Assembly: GCA_947475735.1 (NCBI GenBank)
Contig: CANJLQ010000011.1
Coordinates: 62,001-126,000, forward strand
Origin: Caulobacteraceae bacterium
GTDB taxonomy: Bacteria; Pseudomonadota; Alphaproteobacteria; Caulobacterales; Caulobacteraceae
Length of the DNA: 64,000 nucleotides
Direction: 5' to 3'
The position numbers were made by a program, and so were the translations under genes. A model generated the notes under the pieces. The model did not search any database, had not been told where the DNA came from, and saw only the letters and a program-made list of their open reading frames with translations. Numbering within the stretch: position 1 is the first letter of the stretch; every line of letters begins with the position of its first letter. Below, in pieces: positions 43,263-52,149 of this stretch.

Positions 43263-43883
43263 ATGACCGAGAGCCGTGACGACATCACAGACATCGCCTG
43301 GCTGCGCGGCCTGGCCGAGGACGGCGCGCGCACACCGATGCGCGGGTCGGCTATCCTGTTCGCCGCCGGCCTGATCTACGGCTCGGCGAGCCTGGTCCAC
43401 TGGGCGGTGACGTCAGGCCTCCTGGCGGCCCCGACCACCGCCTTCAACCTGCTGTGGCTGGGCGCGACGGCTCTGTTCCTGGTCGTCGTCGTCGTGGTCA
43501 ATCTGCGGATCCAGCGCGGCGGCGGGATGACGACGACCGCGAACCGCGCCGCCGGGGCCGCATGGATGGGCGTCGGCTGGGGCATCTTCGCCCTGTTCGG
43601 CTCGCTGGGGATCATCGGCATCCGGATGGGGCCGGAGGCGGCGCAGGTTCTGCTGGGCCTGATTCCTTCGGTCATCATGGTCTTCTACGGGATCGGCTGG
43701 GCGGTGACGGCCGCGATGCAGACGTCGCGGCCCCTCGGCGCTCTGGCCACCGCCTCCTTCATCGCGGCCCCCGTGCTGGCCCTGATGTCGGGGAGCGCCG
43801 GCCAATACCTGGCCTATGCAGCGGCCCTGTTCGGACTGATGGCCGTGCCCGGGTTCCTGCTGATGCGGGCGGCCAAGGCCTGA
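43263..43883 (+). CDS. Multi-TM membrane protein, paralog of preceding gene
   Basis: ORF 206 aa; several TM helices; GSAGQYLAYAAALFGLMAVPGFLL. Confidence 0.78.
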   Translation: MTESRDDITDIAWLRGLAEDGARTPMRGSAILFAAGLIYGSASLVHWAVTSGLLAAPTTAFNLLWLGATALFLVVVVVVNLRIQRGGGMTTTANRAAGAAWMGVGWGIFALFGSLGIIGIRMGPEAAQVLLGLIPSVIMVFYGIGWAVTAAMQTSRPLGALATASFIAAPVLALMSGSAGQYLAYAAALFGLMAVPGFLLMRAAKA

Positions 43884-44185
43884 TGCCCGACGATTTCGAC
43901 ATCGGCCGGATCGACGACGTCATCCACGGGCGGGTGCGGCTGGGCATCATGGCCATCCTGTCCGGCGTCGAGAGCGCCGACTTCGCCACCCTGAAGGCCC
44001 GGCTGCAGACCACCGACGGCAACCTCTCGGTCCATCTGCGCAAGCTGGAAGACGCGGGCTTCGTCGCGGTGACCAAGCGGTTCGTCGGGCGAAAGCCGCT
44101 GACCGAGGCCGCGATGACCCAGGCGGGTCGCAAGGCCTTCGTCGCCTATCTGGACGCCATGGCCGGGCTGGTTCAGCCGCGCTGA
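43883..44185 (+). CDS. Winged-helix transcriptional regulator (HTH_34-like)
   Basis: IDDVIHGRVRLGIMAILSGVESADFATLKARLQTTDGNLSVHLRKLEDAGFVAVTKRFVGRKPLTEAAMTQAGRKAF; TGATG-type overlap with the upstream gene. Confidence 0.88.
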   Translation: MPDDFDIGRIDDVIHGRVRLGIMAILSGVESADFATLKARLQTTDGNLSVHLRKLEDAGFVAVTKRFVGRKPLTEAAMTQAGRKAFVAYLDAMAGLVQPR

Positions 44186-44230
44186 TCGGTCCCCCTCGCC
44201 CGGCGCAATGCAGGCCCGTATAGGAGAGGC

Positions 44231-45010
44231 ATGGCTCCCCGCATCCATGCCTTCGACGCGCTCGACAACTTCCGCGACTATGGCGACTACGCCACGGCGG
44301 CGGGCAGGCGCGTGCGGCCTGGGCATCTGTTCCGCTCGGCGCACCATGCGGCGGCGACCGACGCCGATCTTGACCGGCTGGCCGCCCTGAATCTGGGCAC
44401 CGTCATCGACCTGCGTCGGCCGATCGAGCGGCGTCGGCAGCCGTCCCGGCGCCCCGCCGGCTTCACCGGGGTCGTGATCGAGAGCGATCTGGACGAGGCG
44501 GGCGAGGCCCCGCACATCACCTTCCTGAAGACCGCGGACCTGACGCCCGACAGCGGCCGTCGGTTCATGACCGAGACCTATCGAAACCTGCCCTTCGCGC
44601 CCGCCCATCTGGACCTGTTCAGCCGTTATTTCCGCGCCCTGGCCGAGAGCGACCGGCCCGTCCTGATCCACTGCGCCGCCGGCAAGGACCGGACCGGCAT
44701 GCTGGCGGCCCTGACCCACCACCTGCTGGGGGTCGGCGAGGACGATCTGATGGCGGACTATCTGCTGACCAATACCGCCTTTGATCTGGAGGCGCGCGCG
44801 CCGGCCATCGCCGAACAGCTGAAGGCCATGACCGGGCGGACGGCGGCCCATGACGCGGTCGTGGCCTTCATGGGCGTGGAGGCCGACTATCTGCACGCCG
44901 CGATCCAGGCCATGACCGAGCGGTACGGGTCCGTCGACGGCTACCTCGACCAGGCCCTCGGGCTGGACGCCGCCCTGCGCGACCGGATCGCGGAGCGGCT
45001 GTCGGCGTGA
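44231..45010 (+). CDS. Tyrosine-protein phosphatase
   Basis: ORF 259 aa; FRDYGDYAT, VIDLRRPIER, HCAAGKDRTGMLAAL P-loop. Confidence 0.9.
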   Translation: MAPRIHAFDALDNFRDYGDYATAAGRRVRPGHLFRSAHHAAATDADLDRLAALNLGTVIDLRRPIERRRQPSRRPAGFTGVVIESDLDEAGEAPHITFLKTADLTPDSGRRFMTETYRNLPFAPAHLDLFSRYFRALAESDRPVLIHCAAGKDRTGMLAALTHHLLGVGEDDLMADYLLTNTAFDLEARAPAIAEQLKAMTGRTAAHDAVVAFMGVEADYLHAAIQAMTERYGSVDGYLDQALGLDAALRDRIAERLSA

Positions 45011-46263
45011 TCGATCCGGCCCCCCGGACCCTGGCCTGGGTCGAGCCCCTGACCGTCGCGGCGGGGCTGAAGGACCGCGACGGCGCGCTGTGCCTTCTCT
45101 CCGACGGCGGACCGAACGGTCGCTTCTCCTATGTCGCCGCCGATCCGGATCGCGTCCGGGCGGGCCCGCTCGGTCCGGACAGTCTGGTTGAAAGCCTTGG
45201 CCACGACCTGGACCGAAAGGTCGTCGGCCTGATCGCCTATGACTGGGGCGCGCGACCGGCCACGGGGGATCGCGACTTGGTCTGGCCCGACCTGATGCTG
45301 GCGCGGTATCCGACCCTTCTGGTGTTCGATCATGCCGACCGAACCGTCATCGCGGTCGGCGATCCTGCAGTGGCGGAGGCCTGGGTGTCTTCGGCCCGGC
45401 CCGTCGATATCCCTTCGCCCCCGGCAGACGCGTTTGAGGCCGACGCCGAGGACCAGCACTACCGCGAGGCGGTGGCGGACGTGGTGGCGCGGATCGGCGC
45501 CGGCGAGCTGTTCCAGGCCAATATCGCGCGGAGCTGGTCCGGGCGCCTGCACGCCGGGGCCGACCCGTTCGACCTGTTCGTGCGTCTGGCGTCCGGGCCC
45601 GCGCCCTACGGGGCCTTCTGGCGTCTGGGGGACCGGGCGCTGGTGTCGAACTCGCCCGAGCTGTTCCTGACCTTCGATCCCGCCAGCGGGCGGATCGAGA
45701 CCCGTCCGATCAAGGGAACGCGCCCCCGGTCCGCCGATCCGGTGGAAGACGCGGCCGTGGCCGCCGACCTGCTGGCGAGCGAGAAGGACCGCGCCGAGAA
45801 CCTTATGATCGTCGACCTGATGCGGAACGATCTGGCCCGGGTCTGTGAACCGGGCAGCGTCGCCGTCGAACGGCTGTTCGCGCTGGAGAGCTTCGCGACC
45901 GTGCATCATCTCGTCTCGACGGTCACGGGCAGGGCACGGGGCCACACCGCGGCCGGAGAGGTGCTGGAGGCGACCTTCCCGCCCGGCTCCATCACGGGCG
46001 CCCCGAAGCACCAGGCCATGAAGGTCATCGCCGCCCACGAACCGCCACGCGGCCCCTGGTGCGGCAGCCTGTTTCTGCTGGACCCCGGCGGACGGCTGAC
46101 GGCTTCGGTCCTGATCCGGACGGTGGCCCTGTGGCGCGACGGCGGGCGCTGGCGGTTCCGCACCCAGGCCGGTGCTGGCATCACGGCCGACAGCGATCCG
46201 TCGGCGGAGCTGGACGAGACCGAGGCCAAGATCGTGGCCATCCGGCGCGCCCTGGTCGGCTAG
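45007..46263 (+). CDS. pabB: Aminodeoxychorismate synthase component I / anthranilate synthase I family
   Basis: ORF 418 aa; GELFQANIARSWSG, IKGTRPRSADP, EKDRAENLMIVDLMRNDLARVC, FPPGSITGAPKHQAM. Confidence 0.9.
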   Translation: MIDPAPRTLAWVEPLTVAAGLKDRDGALCLLSDGGPNGRFSYVAADPDRVRAGPLGPDSLVESLGHDLDRKVVGLIAYDWGARPATGDRDLVWPDLMLARYPTLLVFDHADRTVIAVGDPAVAEAWVSSARPVDIPSPPADAFEADAEDQHYREAVADVVARIGAGELFQANIARSWSGRLHAGADPFDLFVRLASGPAPYGAFWRLGDRALVSNSPELFLTFDPASGRIETRPIKGTRPRSADPVEDAAVAADLLASEKDRAENLMIVDLMRNDLARVCEPGSVAVERLFALESFATVHHLVSTVTGRARGHTAAGEVLEATFPPGSITGAPKHQAMKVIAAHEPPRGPWCGSLFLLDPGGRLTASVLIRTVALWRDGGRWRFRTQAGAGITADSDPSAELDETEAKIVAIRRALVG

Positions 46264-46799
46264 CAGTCGGTACAGGGAATCTGGTCGGTCAGGCGCGGCC
46301 TGAGATAATGCCGACCCTGGAACCGGGTGGCGTTGGGAAGAAGCGTATCCAGGGGCGAGACATAGTCATAGGCCGCCTCGCCCATGATGATCATCTCGCC
46401 GTTGGCGATCAGGCCGGCCGGCACGGTCTGGACGCCCGTCAGAGGCGCCATGCCGCGACCCCGGCTCCAGGTGACGCGGGCCACGCCGTTGTTGTCGCGG
46501 GTGATGGCCGTGACGCGGATGTCCAGCGGGGCCTCGGGAAACGGCTGCATGATCAGCGAGCCGATATCCATGATCTCGTCGATCTGGGCGCGCGAGGTCG
46601 TCGGGGCCCGCGCGACCATGTCGGCGACCTGCGATGTCGTGTGGATGGTCCGCTTCTGGGCCATATAGGCCTGGCAGAACTCGGCGAGGCCGAAATAGCA
46701 GACGATCAGGACCGGCACCACGAGGGCGAACTCCACCGCCGCGACGCCGCGGGCATCGCGCGCGAACCGGCCGAGCCAGGACGGGGCGCGATCAGCCAT
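46260..46799 (-). CDS. TadE-like pilus assembly protein
   Basis: ORF 179 aa; FARDARGVAAVEFALVVPVLIVCYFGLAEFCQAY. Confidence 0.85.
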   Translation of the reverse strand: MADRAPSWLGRFARDARGVAAVEFALVVPVLIVCYFGLAEFCQAYMAQKRTIHTTSQVADMVARAPTTSRAQIDEIMDIGSLIMQPFPEAPLDIRVTAITRDNNGVARVTWSRGRGMAPLTGVQTVPAGLIANGEMIIMGEAAYDYVSPLDTLLPNATRFQGRHYLRPRLTDQIPCTDC

Positions 46800-47334
46800 T
46801 GAACGGCTCGTTGCGGAAGGCGGTCGTGACCGAGATGAGCGCGCCCCCGGAATCCAGCCGGGTGAGCGCCTGGGACAGCAGGGGGGTGATCACCGGCTGT
46901 TCGTACCAGACCCGAACCAGCATCAGATCGCCGGCGTCGCCCGGATCGAACTCGCCCTCATCGGGCTCCAGCGCGCCGTCGGCCGTCGGATCGGGCGGGT
47001 TGGGATCGCGGAACTGGGGAATGACCCGGACGTCGACCGTGGCGCGCGACTGGCAGTCGCCGGAGAAGACGCTCATGCCCTGACACAGGGCCGTCTTGAA
47101 CTGCGCCGACGAGATCGCGCCGCCCTGGGCCTGGCCGGTGCGGACCAGACGGCTGGCCTGCTGGACCGCCGATTCCATCATGGAATCGACCAGGAAGATG
47201 ATCCCTAGCTCCAGAATGGCGAAGATGACGAAGAAGAAGGGCACCGCCACGATGGCGAACTCGATCGCCGCCGCGCCCTCGCGCGGCGCGCGGGCCTTGC
47301 GGCGCGCGGACCAGAGCTGCGGGCGCCCTCGCAT
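46792..47334 (-). CDS. TadE-like pilus assembly protein
   Basis: ORF 180 aa; GAAAIEFAIVAVPFFFVIFAILELGIIFLV. Confidence 0.87.
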   Translation of the reverse strand: MRGRPQLWSARRKARAPREGAAAIEFAIVAVPFFFVIFAILELGIIFLVDSMMESAVQQASRLVRTGQAQGGAISSAQFKTALCQGMSVFSGDCQSRATVDVRVIPQFRDPNPPDPTADGALEPDEGEFDPGDAGDLMLVRVWYEQPVITPLLSQALTRLDSGGALISVTTAFRNEPFNG

Positions 47335-47337
47335 CGA

Positions 47338-47745
47338 TCAGGGGGTCGCGGTCGCGGCCGCGGCGGTGTTGCGCACGGAGGTCGAGCAGGAGGCGGCGCA
47401 GGCCAGCTCCGTCGCCTGGGCACCGCGCCACACGCGGACCGAGCCGGTCGAGCCACCGGTCACCACGATCTCGCCCTGGAACAGGGTGCGGCCGATGGCG
47501 TCGACGGCGATGACCTCGGTCACGCCATAGCCCTTGCCCGTGACGAACAGGGTGTTGGCGTCGACCACGGTCACGTCGGCGATGGCCGGGTTGCCGACGA
47601 TCACCGAGGCGGCCGAGCCGCTGAGGCCGATCCGGCTCGAACGATCAATCTCCACGTTCAACGACTGGGCCTGGACCGCGCCGGCGGCCAGCAGGGCGAC
47701 GAGGGCGGCAGCGTGAGGGGTCAGACGGGCGAACGGTCCGGCCAT
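47338..47745 (-). CDS. Small secreted protein with CpaC-like N-terminal domain
   Basis: ORF 135 aa; IDRSSRIGLSGSAASVIVGNPAIADVTVVDANTLFVTGKGYGVTEVIAVDAIGRTLF. Confidence 0.8.
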   Translation of the reverse strand: MAGPFARLTPHAAALVALLAAGAVQAQSLNVEIDRSSRIGLSGSAASVIVGNPAIADVTVVDANTLFVTGKGYGVTEVIAVDAIGRTLFQGEIVVTGGSTGSVRVWRGAQATELACAASCSTSVRNTAAAATATP

Positions 47746-48074
47746 GGGGCGTGTCCTTGTCTCTCTCGCCAGCGCGCGAGGCGAGCGCGGAGGATCGGCC
47801 GGAAACCTCTATAAAGTCTGAAAGCCGCGAGGTTGCTCAACACCCGATTGATGAAGGTTAATACTCGTCAACGTCTCAGGCCTGAAATCCCGCCATAACT
47901 CGCAGATAGGCAGCAAAATCGCGTCTTTTACGGTGAACGGTTGAGTAACCACGACCTCTGACGCGGCCTTAACCGGTTCGGGTCATGTTGTCAGTGCGTT
48001 TGGGGGACAAGCGGGCGACCGAGCCTCCCAGCCATCGTTGCTCGCTTAGCCAGTTTCACATGAGAGGAAGTCAC

Positions 48075-48248
48075 ATGACCAAGTTCATCACCAAGTTCGT
48101 CAAGGACGAGTCGGGCGCCACCGCCATCGAGTACGGCCTGATCGCCGCCCTCATCGCCGTGATCATCATCACCGCCGTCGGCCTGGTCGGCACGCGTCTG
48201 GAAGCCGTGTTCCAGCGTATCGCGACCTCGCTGACCCTCACCGCCTAA
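48075..48248 (+). CDS. Flp family type IVb pilin
   Basis: 57 aa; MTKFITKFVKDESGATAIEYGLIAALIAVIIITAVG, G/ATAIEY processing motif. Confidence 0.96.
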   Translation: MTKFITKFVKDESGATAIEYGLIAALIAVIIITAVGLVGTRLEAVFQRIATSLTLTA

Positions 48249-48274
48249 GACCAGCGGTCAGTCTTGAAGTCGGA

Positions 48275-48309
48275 GGGCCGGCGCGGAAACGCGCCGGCCC
48301 TTTGTTTTT
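48275..48309 (+). terminator. Rho-independent terminator after Flp pilin
   Basis: GGGCCGGCGCG-GAAA-CGCGCCGGCCC followed by TTTGTTTTT. Confidence 0.9.
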
Positions 48310-48359
48310 GCGATCACTCGCACACGCGGAATTAACGCGTCCCGATCCAAGGTTCCCGC

Positions 48360-48872
48360 ATGGACGTCCTGACCCTCGCCCTCCTCAGCATCCTGCCCGC
48401 GCTCGTCATCGTCGCAGGCCTGATGGACCTGACGACGATGCGGATTCCGAACTGGATCTCGGGCCTGCTGATCGTGGCCTTCTTTCCGGTCGCCCTGATC
48501 GTCGGCCTGCCGCTGGGCACCGTCGGGCTGCACGCCCTGATCGCCGTCGCGGCCCTGTTGCTGGGAATGGCGTTGTTCGCAATGCGGATCATCGGTGGCG
48601 GCGACGCCAAGCTGATGGCCGCCGCCTGCCTGTGGCTGGGCCTGGTCGGGTCTGGCATGTTCCTGTTGTGGACGGGCGTCGTCGGAGGCTTCTTCTGCCT
48701 CGGCATCCTGGCCGCCAGGGCCTATCTGGGTCCGTACCTGCGAGGCGCGCCGCCCTGGGTCGCCTCCCTGATGAGCCCGCGCGGCGACATTCCCTATGGA
48801 GTCGCCATCTGCGCCGGGGCCCTGATGGCCTTTCCCTCCAGCGCGATGCTGGCCGTCGCCGCCGCCCTTTGA
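48360..48872 (+). CDS. cpaA: Prepilin peptidase CpaA/TadV
   Basis: ORF 170 aa; DLTTMRIPNWISGLL, IIGGGDAKLMAA. Confidence 0.93.
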   Translation: MDVLTLALLSILPALVIVAGLMDLTTMRIPNWISGLLIVAFFPVALIVGLPLGTVGLHALIAVAALLLGMALFAMRIIGGGDAKLMAAACLWLGLVGSGMFLLWTGVVGGFFCLGILAARAYLGPYLRGAPPWVASLMSPRGDIPYGVAICAGALMAFPSSAMLAVAAAL

Positions 48873-48968
48873 TCCGCTTAGGCCCGCGTTAACCCGCGCC
48901 CGGCATGGTCGTTAACGGTAGGTCCCGCACACCTTGAGTCGTGCGGCGGGCCGCGCCGGAGACCGTCG

Positions 48969-49895
48969 ATGAAGCCCGCCCGTATCGCCGTCATCTGCAT
49001 CGCCGCCGTTTCGGCCATCGGCCTGGCGCTGGTCGTGCGCGCCATGGGGTCGTCCTCGGGCGAGCCCGTCGCCGTGGCCGCCGCCGAAGCGCCCCGGAAC
49101 ATGGCCAAGGTTCTGGTCGCCGCGCGCGATCTGGCCCCCGGTCAGCGTCTGACCGACGCCGATCTGGAGTGGAAGGACTGGCCCGCCGACGAGGTCAATC
49201 CCGCCTTCATCACCGACGGCTCCGTCCCCGTCCCGACCGCTGAGAAGCCGGACGGCGAGGAAAAGGCCGAAGGCGAACCGGCCGAGAACACCACGGTCGC
49301 CCGCGTCACCCGCGCCGCGACCGACCTGGCCACCGGCGGCGCCAAGGCCGACTATTTCGGATCGGTCGTCCGTGAGCCCATTCTGGCCGGCGAACCCATC
49401 ATCGGCCGCAAGATCGTGCGCGCCGGAGACAGCGGCTACATGGCCGCCTATCTGGAGCCTGGCATGCGGGCCATGGCCATCGGCGTGACCGTCGAGTCGG
49501 CCGCCGGCGGCTTCATCCTGCCCGGCGACCGTGTCGACGTGATCGTCACCGTCGAGCTGGGCGACAATGGCGACGAGGGCGGCAGCCAGGCGCGCCACGC
49601 CTCCACCACCGTGCTTCAGAACGTCAAGGTGCTGGCCGTCGATCAATCGACCCGCGCCGACGACGACCAGCAGACCGTGGTCGGCGCGACCGCCACTCTC
49701 GAAGTCTCCCCAAGCGATTCCGAGGCCCTGGCCCTGGCCCGGGCGGCGGGAGAGCTGTCTCTGGTTCTGCGCTCCTACGCCGACACCGCCGGGCCGTCCG
49801 GCCGTGTCGCCTCGGCACCGCGCGCGCAGCGCGCCGAGGCGACCTCCGTCCGCATCTTCCGCGGCGGCGAACCCGAAGTGGTGAGCGTCCCATGA
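48969..49895 (+). CDS. cpaB: Flp pilus assembly protein CpaB/RcpC
   Basis: ORF 308 aa; KVLVAARDLAPGQRLTDADLEWKDWP, GFILPGDRVDVIVTVEL; locus context. Confidence 0.94.
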   Translation: MKPARIAVICIAAVSAIGLALVVRAMGSSSGEPVAVAAAEAPRNMAKVLVAARDLAPGQRLTDADLEWKDWPADEVNPAFITDGSVPVPTAEKPDGEEKAEGEPAENTTVARVTRAATDLATGGAKADYFGSVVREPILAGEPIIGRKIVRAGDSGYMAAYLEPGMRAMAIGVTVESAAGGFILPGDRVDVIVTVELGDNGDEGGSQARHASTTVLQNVKVLAVDQSTRADDDQQTVVGATATLEVSPSDSEALALARAAGELSLVLRSYADTAGPSGRVASAPRAQRAEATSVRIFRGGEPEVVSVP

Positions 49896-51463
49896 AGGCG
49901 TCCATGACAATCTCCCTGAAGCCGATCCTCGCCGTCGCCTGCGCGGCCACCATGGCCGCCGCCCCGATAGCGACACCTGCTCTGGCCCAGACCTATGGCG
50001 CGACCCAGACCGTCGCCGCCGGTTCGGGCCCGCGGCTGATCAACCTGCCGCGCGGCACCTCCTTCGCCGTGGACCTGCCGGCCGACGCGCGCGACGTGAT
50101 CGTATCGAACCCGGCCGTGGCCGAGGCCAATGTCCACTCTCCGCGCCGGATCACCGTCATCGGCATCGCGCCGGGCGAGACCGACGCGGTGTTCCTGGAC
50201 GCCGCCGGACGTCCGATCCTGACCCTGAGGGTGCGGGTCGATGCCGGCGTGTCGGCGCTGCAGGACACCCTCAGCCGCGTCGCGCCGGGCTCGCAGGTGC
50301 GGGCCGAGGCGGTCAACGACAGCATCGTCCTGACCGGACTGGTGACCAGCGCCGCCGAGTCCGATCGCATCGCCTCGGTCGCGCGCGCCTTCGTTTCGGC
50401 CCCGGACAAGGTGCTGAACCTGACCACCATCGCCGCCTCGGACCAGGTCACGCTCCGGGTCCGGATCGTCGAGGTGCAGAGAAACGCCATCAAGCAGCTG
50501 GGCTTCGACACCAACGCCGTTCTGGGCCGGGTCGGAGAAGCGCAGTTCCTGCTGGGTCAGGTCGCCAGCTTCGGCATCAACGGCTCGCTTCTGGGCGGTC
50601 TCAGCGCGGGCGTCACGCGCGACACCCGTCCTCAACCGCAGCTCGAGATTCCCTGCGCCGCCGGCGTCCAGGGCACCTGCTACGGCGTGATCGACGGCCC
50701 GAACAATCGTTACGGGGCCGAGAACTGGGATACCGCCACCGCCCGCGACACCGTCGGCGACGACGGCCTGAACCAGGGCGAGGCCACCATCAAGGCGTTC
50801 GAGCGGGTCGGCCTGCTGCGCACCCTGGCCGAGCCCAATCTGACCTCGGTCAACGGCGAAAGCGCCAGCTTCCTCGCGGGGGGCGAGTTCCCCGTCCCGA
50901 CCGGCCGCGACCGCGACGGCAACGTCACCATCGAGTTCAAGCCCTACGGCGTCAGCCTGGCCTTCCGGCCCGTCGTCCTGTCTGAAGGGCGCATCTCGCT
51001 GCAGATCTCGGCCGAGGTGTCCGAGCTGACCCAGACCGGCGGCATCACCCTGGGCGCGGGCACGTCCACCCCGTTGAACATCGCGGGCCTGAACGTCCGT
51101 CGCGTCCAGAACACGGTGGAAATGCCGTCCGGCGGCTCCATGATGATCGCGGGCCTGCTTCAGGAATCCAGCCGTCAGGCGATCGACAGCTTCCCGGGCC
51201 TCGGCGGCCTGCCTGTGCTGGGCCAGCTGTTCCGTTCGCGGGACTTCACCTCCGGCGAGACCGAACTGGTCGTGATCGTCGAGCCCTTCATCGTCACCCC
51301 GACGTCGCGCGACCGCATGCAGACCCCGGCCGACGGCCTGCGGATCGCGTCGGACGCCCAGACCATCTTCTTTGGCCAGCTGAACCAGGCCTACGGCTCG
51401 CCTGCCCCGGGGGCCACGACGGCGCCCGCCTGGCAGGGGCCCGTCGGCTATGTGATCGAGTGA
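49892..51463 (+). CDS. cpaC: Type II/IV secretin CpaC/RcpA
   Basis: ORF 523 aa; N-terminal pilus domain, RIVEVQRNAIKQLGFD, secretin VPTGRDRDGNVTIEFKPYGVSL. Confidence 0.95.
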   Translation: MKASMTISLKPILAVACAATMAAAPIATPALAQTYGATQTVAAGSGPRLINLPRGTSFAVDLPADARDVIVSNPAVAEANVHSPRRITVIGIAPGETDAVFLDAAGRPILTLRVRVDAGVSALQDTLSRVAPGSQVRAEAVNDSIVLTGLVTSAAESDRIASVARAFVSAPDKVLNLTTIAASDQVTLRVRIVEVQRNAIKQLGFDTNAVLGRVGEAQFLLGQVASFGINGSLLGGLSAGVTRDTRPQPQLEIPCAAGVQGTCYGVIDGPNNRYGAENWDTATARDTVGDDGLNQGEATIKAFERVGLLRTLAEPNLTSVNGESASFLAGGEFPVPTGRDRDGNVTIEFKPYGVSLAFRPVVLSEGRISLQISAEVSELTQTGGITLGAGTSTPLNIAGLNVRRVQNTVEMPSGGSMMIAGLLQESSRQAIDSFPGLGGLPVLGQLFRSRDFTSGETELVVIVEPFIVTPTSRDRMQTPADGLRIASDAQTIFFGQLNQAYGSPAPGATTAPAWQGPVGYVIE

Positions 51464-52143
51464 GCGCCCCGATGATCCGCACCCTGATCCTTGCCGCCGT
51501 CTCGGCCGCCACCCTGTCCGCCTGCGTCGGCCTGCCCGCCGAGGGCACCGGCCCCGTGCCGCTGACGCCCACATCGCGCTATGCCCTGGCCGTCGAGCCC
51601 GGCATCGAGCGGATCGCCCTGGCCGTCCACGACGCCGGCCCCTCGGCCAATCAGGCCCGCGCGCTTCAGGACATCGCCTATCGCTTCAACGCCGAGGGCG
51701 CGCCTGTGCTGCGCGTCGAGGCCCCGTCGGGCGACGATCCCGTCTCGGGCGAGATGGCCTGGAGCGTCCGCAATGCCCTGGAAGCGGCCGGCGTGCCGGG
51801 CCATCAGGTCCAGGTCGTGACCTATATCGCGCCGGACCCTCGCGCGCCGGTTCTCGTCGGTTTCGACACCGTTCGGGCCTCCGTGCCCCGGTGCGGAACT
51901 GAATGGACCAATCTGACACGCACGGCCAACAATGCCGGTCACTCCAACTTCGGCTGCTCCGTGAACGCCAATCTGGCGGCGCAGATCGCCAACCCGCGCG
52001 ACATCACGACGCCGCGCGCCATGACCCCGCCCGACTCCGGTCGACGGGCGCTCGTGCTCGACAAGTACCGCCGGGGCGAACAGACGGCGGCTGTCATCGA
52101 ATCCCTGCTCGAGAACGGTCAGGTTTCGGATGCTGTGGACTGA
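51460..52143 (+). CDS. cpaD: Pilus assembly lipoprotein CpaD
   Basis: ORF 227 aa; lipoprotein signal, NAGHSNFGCSVNANLAAQIANPRDI. Confidence 0.92.
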   Translation: MSAPMIRTLILAAVSAATLSACVGLPAEGTGPVPLTPTSRYALAVEPGIERIALAVHDAGPSANQARALQDIAYRFNAEGAPVLRVEAPSGDDPVSGEMAWSVRNALEAAGVPGHQVQVVTYIAPDPRAPVLVGFDTVRASVPRCGTEWTNLTRTANNAGHSNFGCSVNANLAAQIANPRDITTPRAMTPPDSGRRALVLDKYRRGEQTAAVIESLLENGQVSDAVD

Positions 52144-52149
52144 CGGCTC

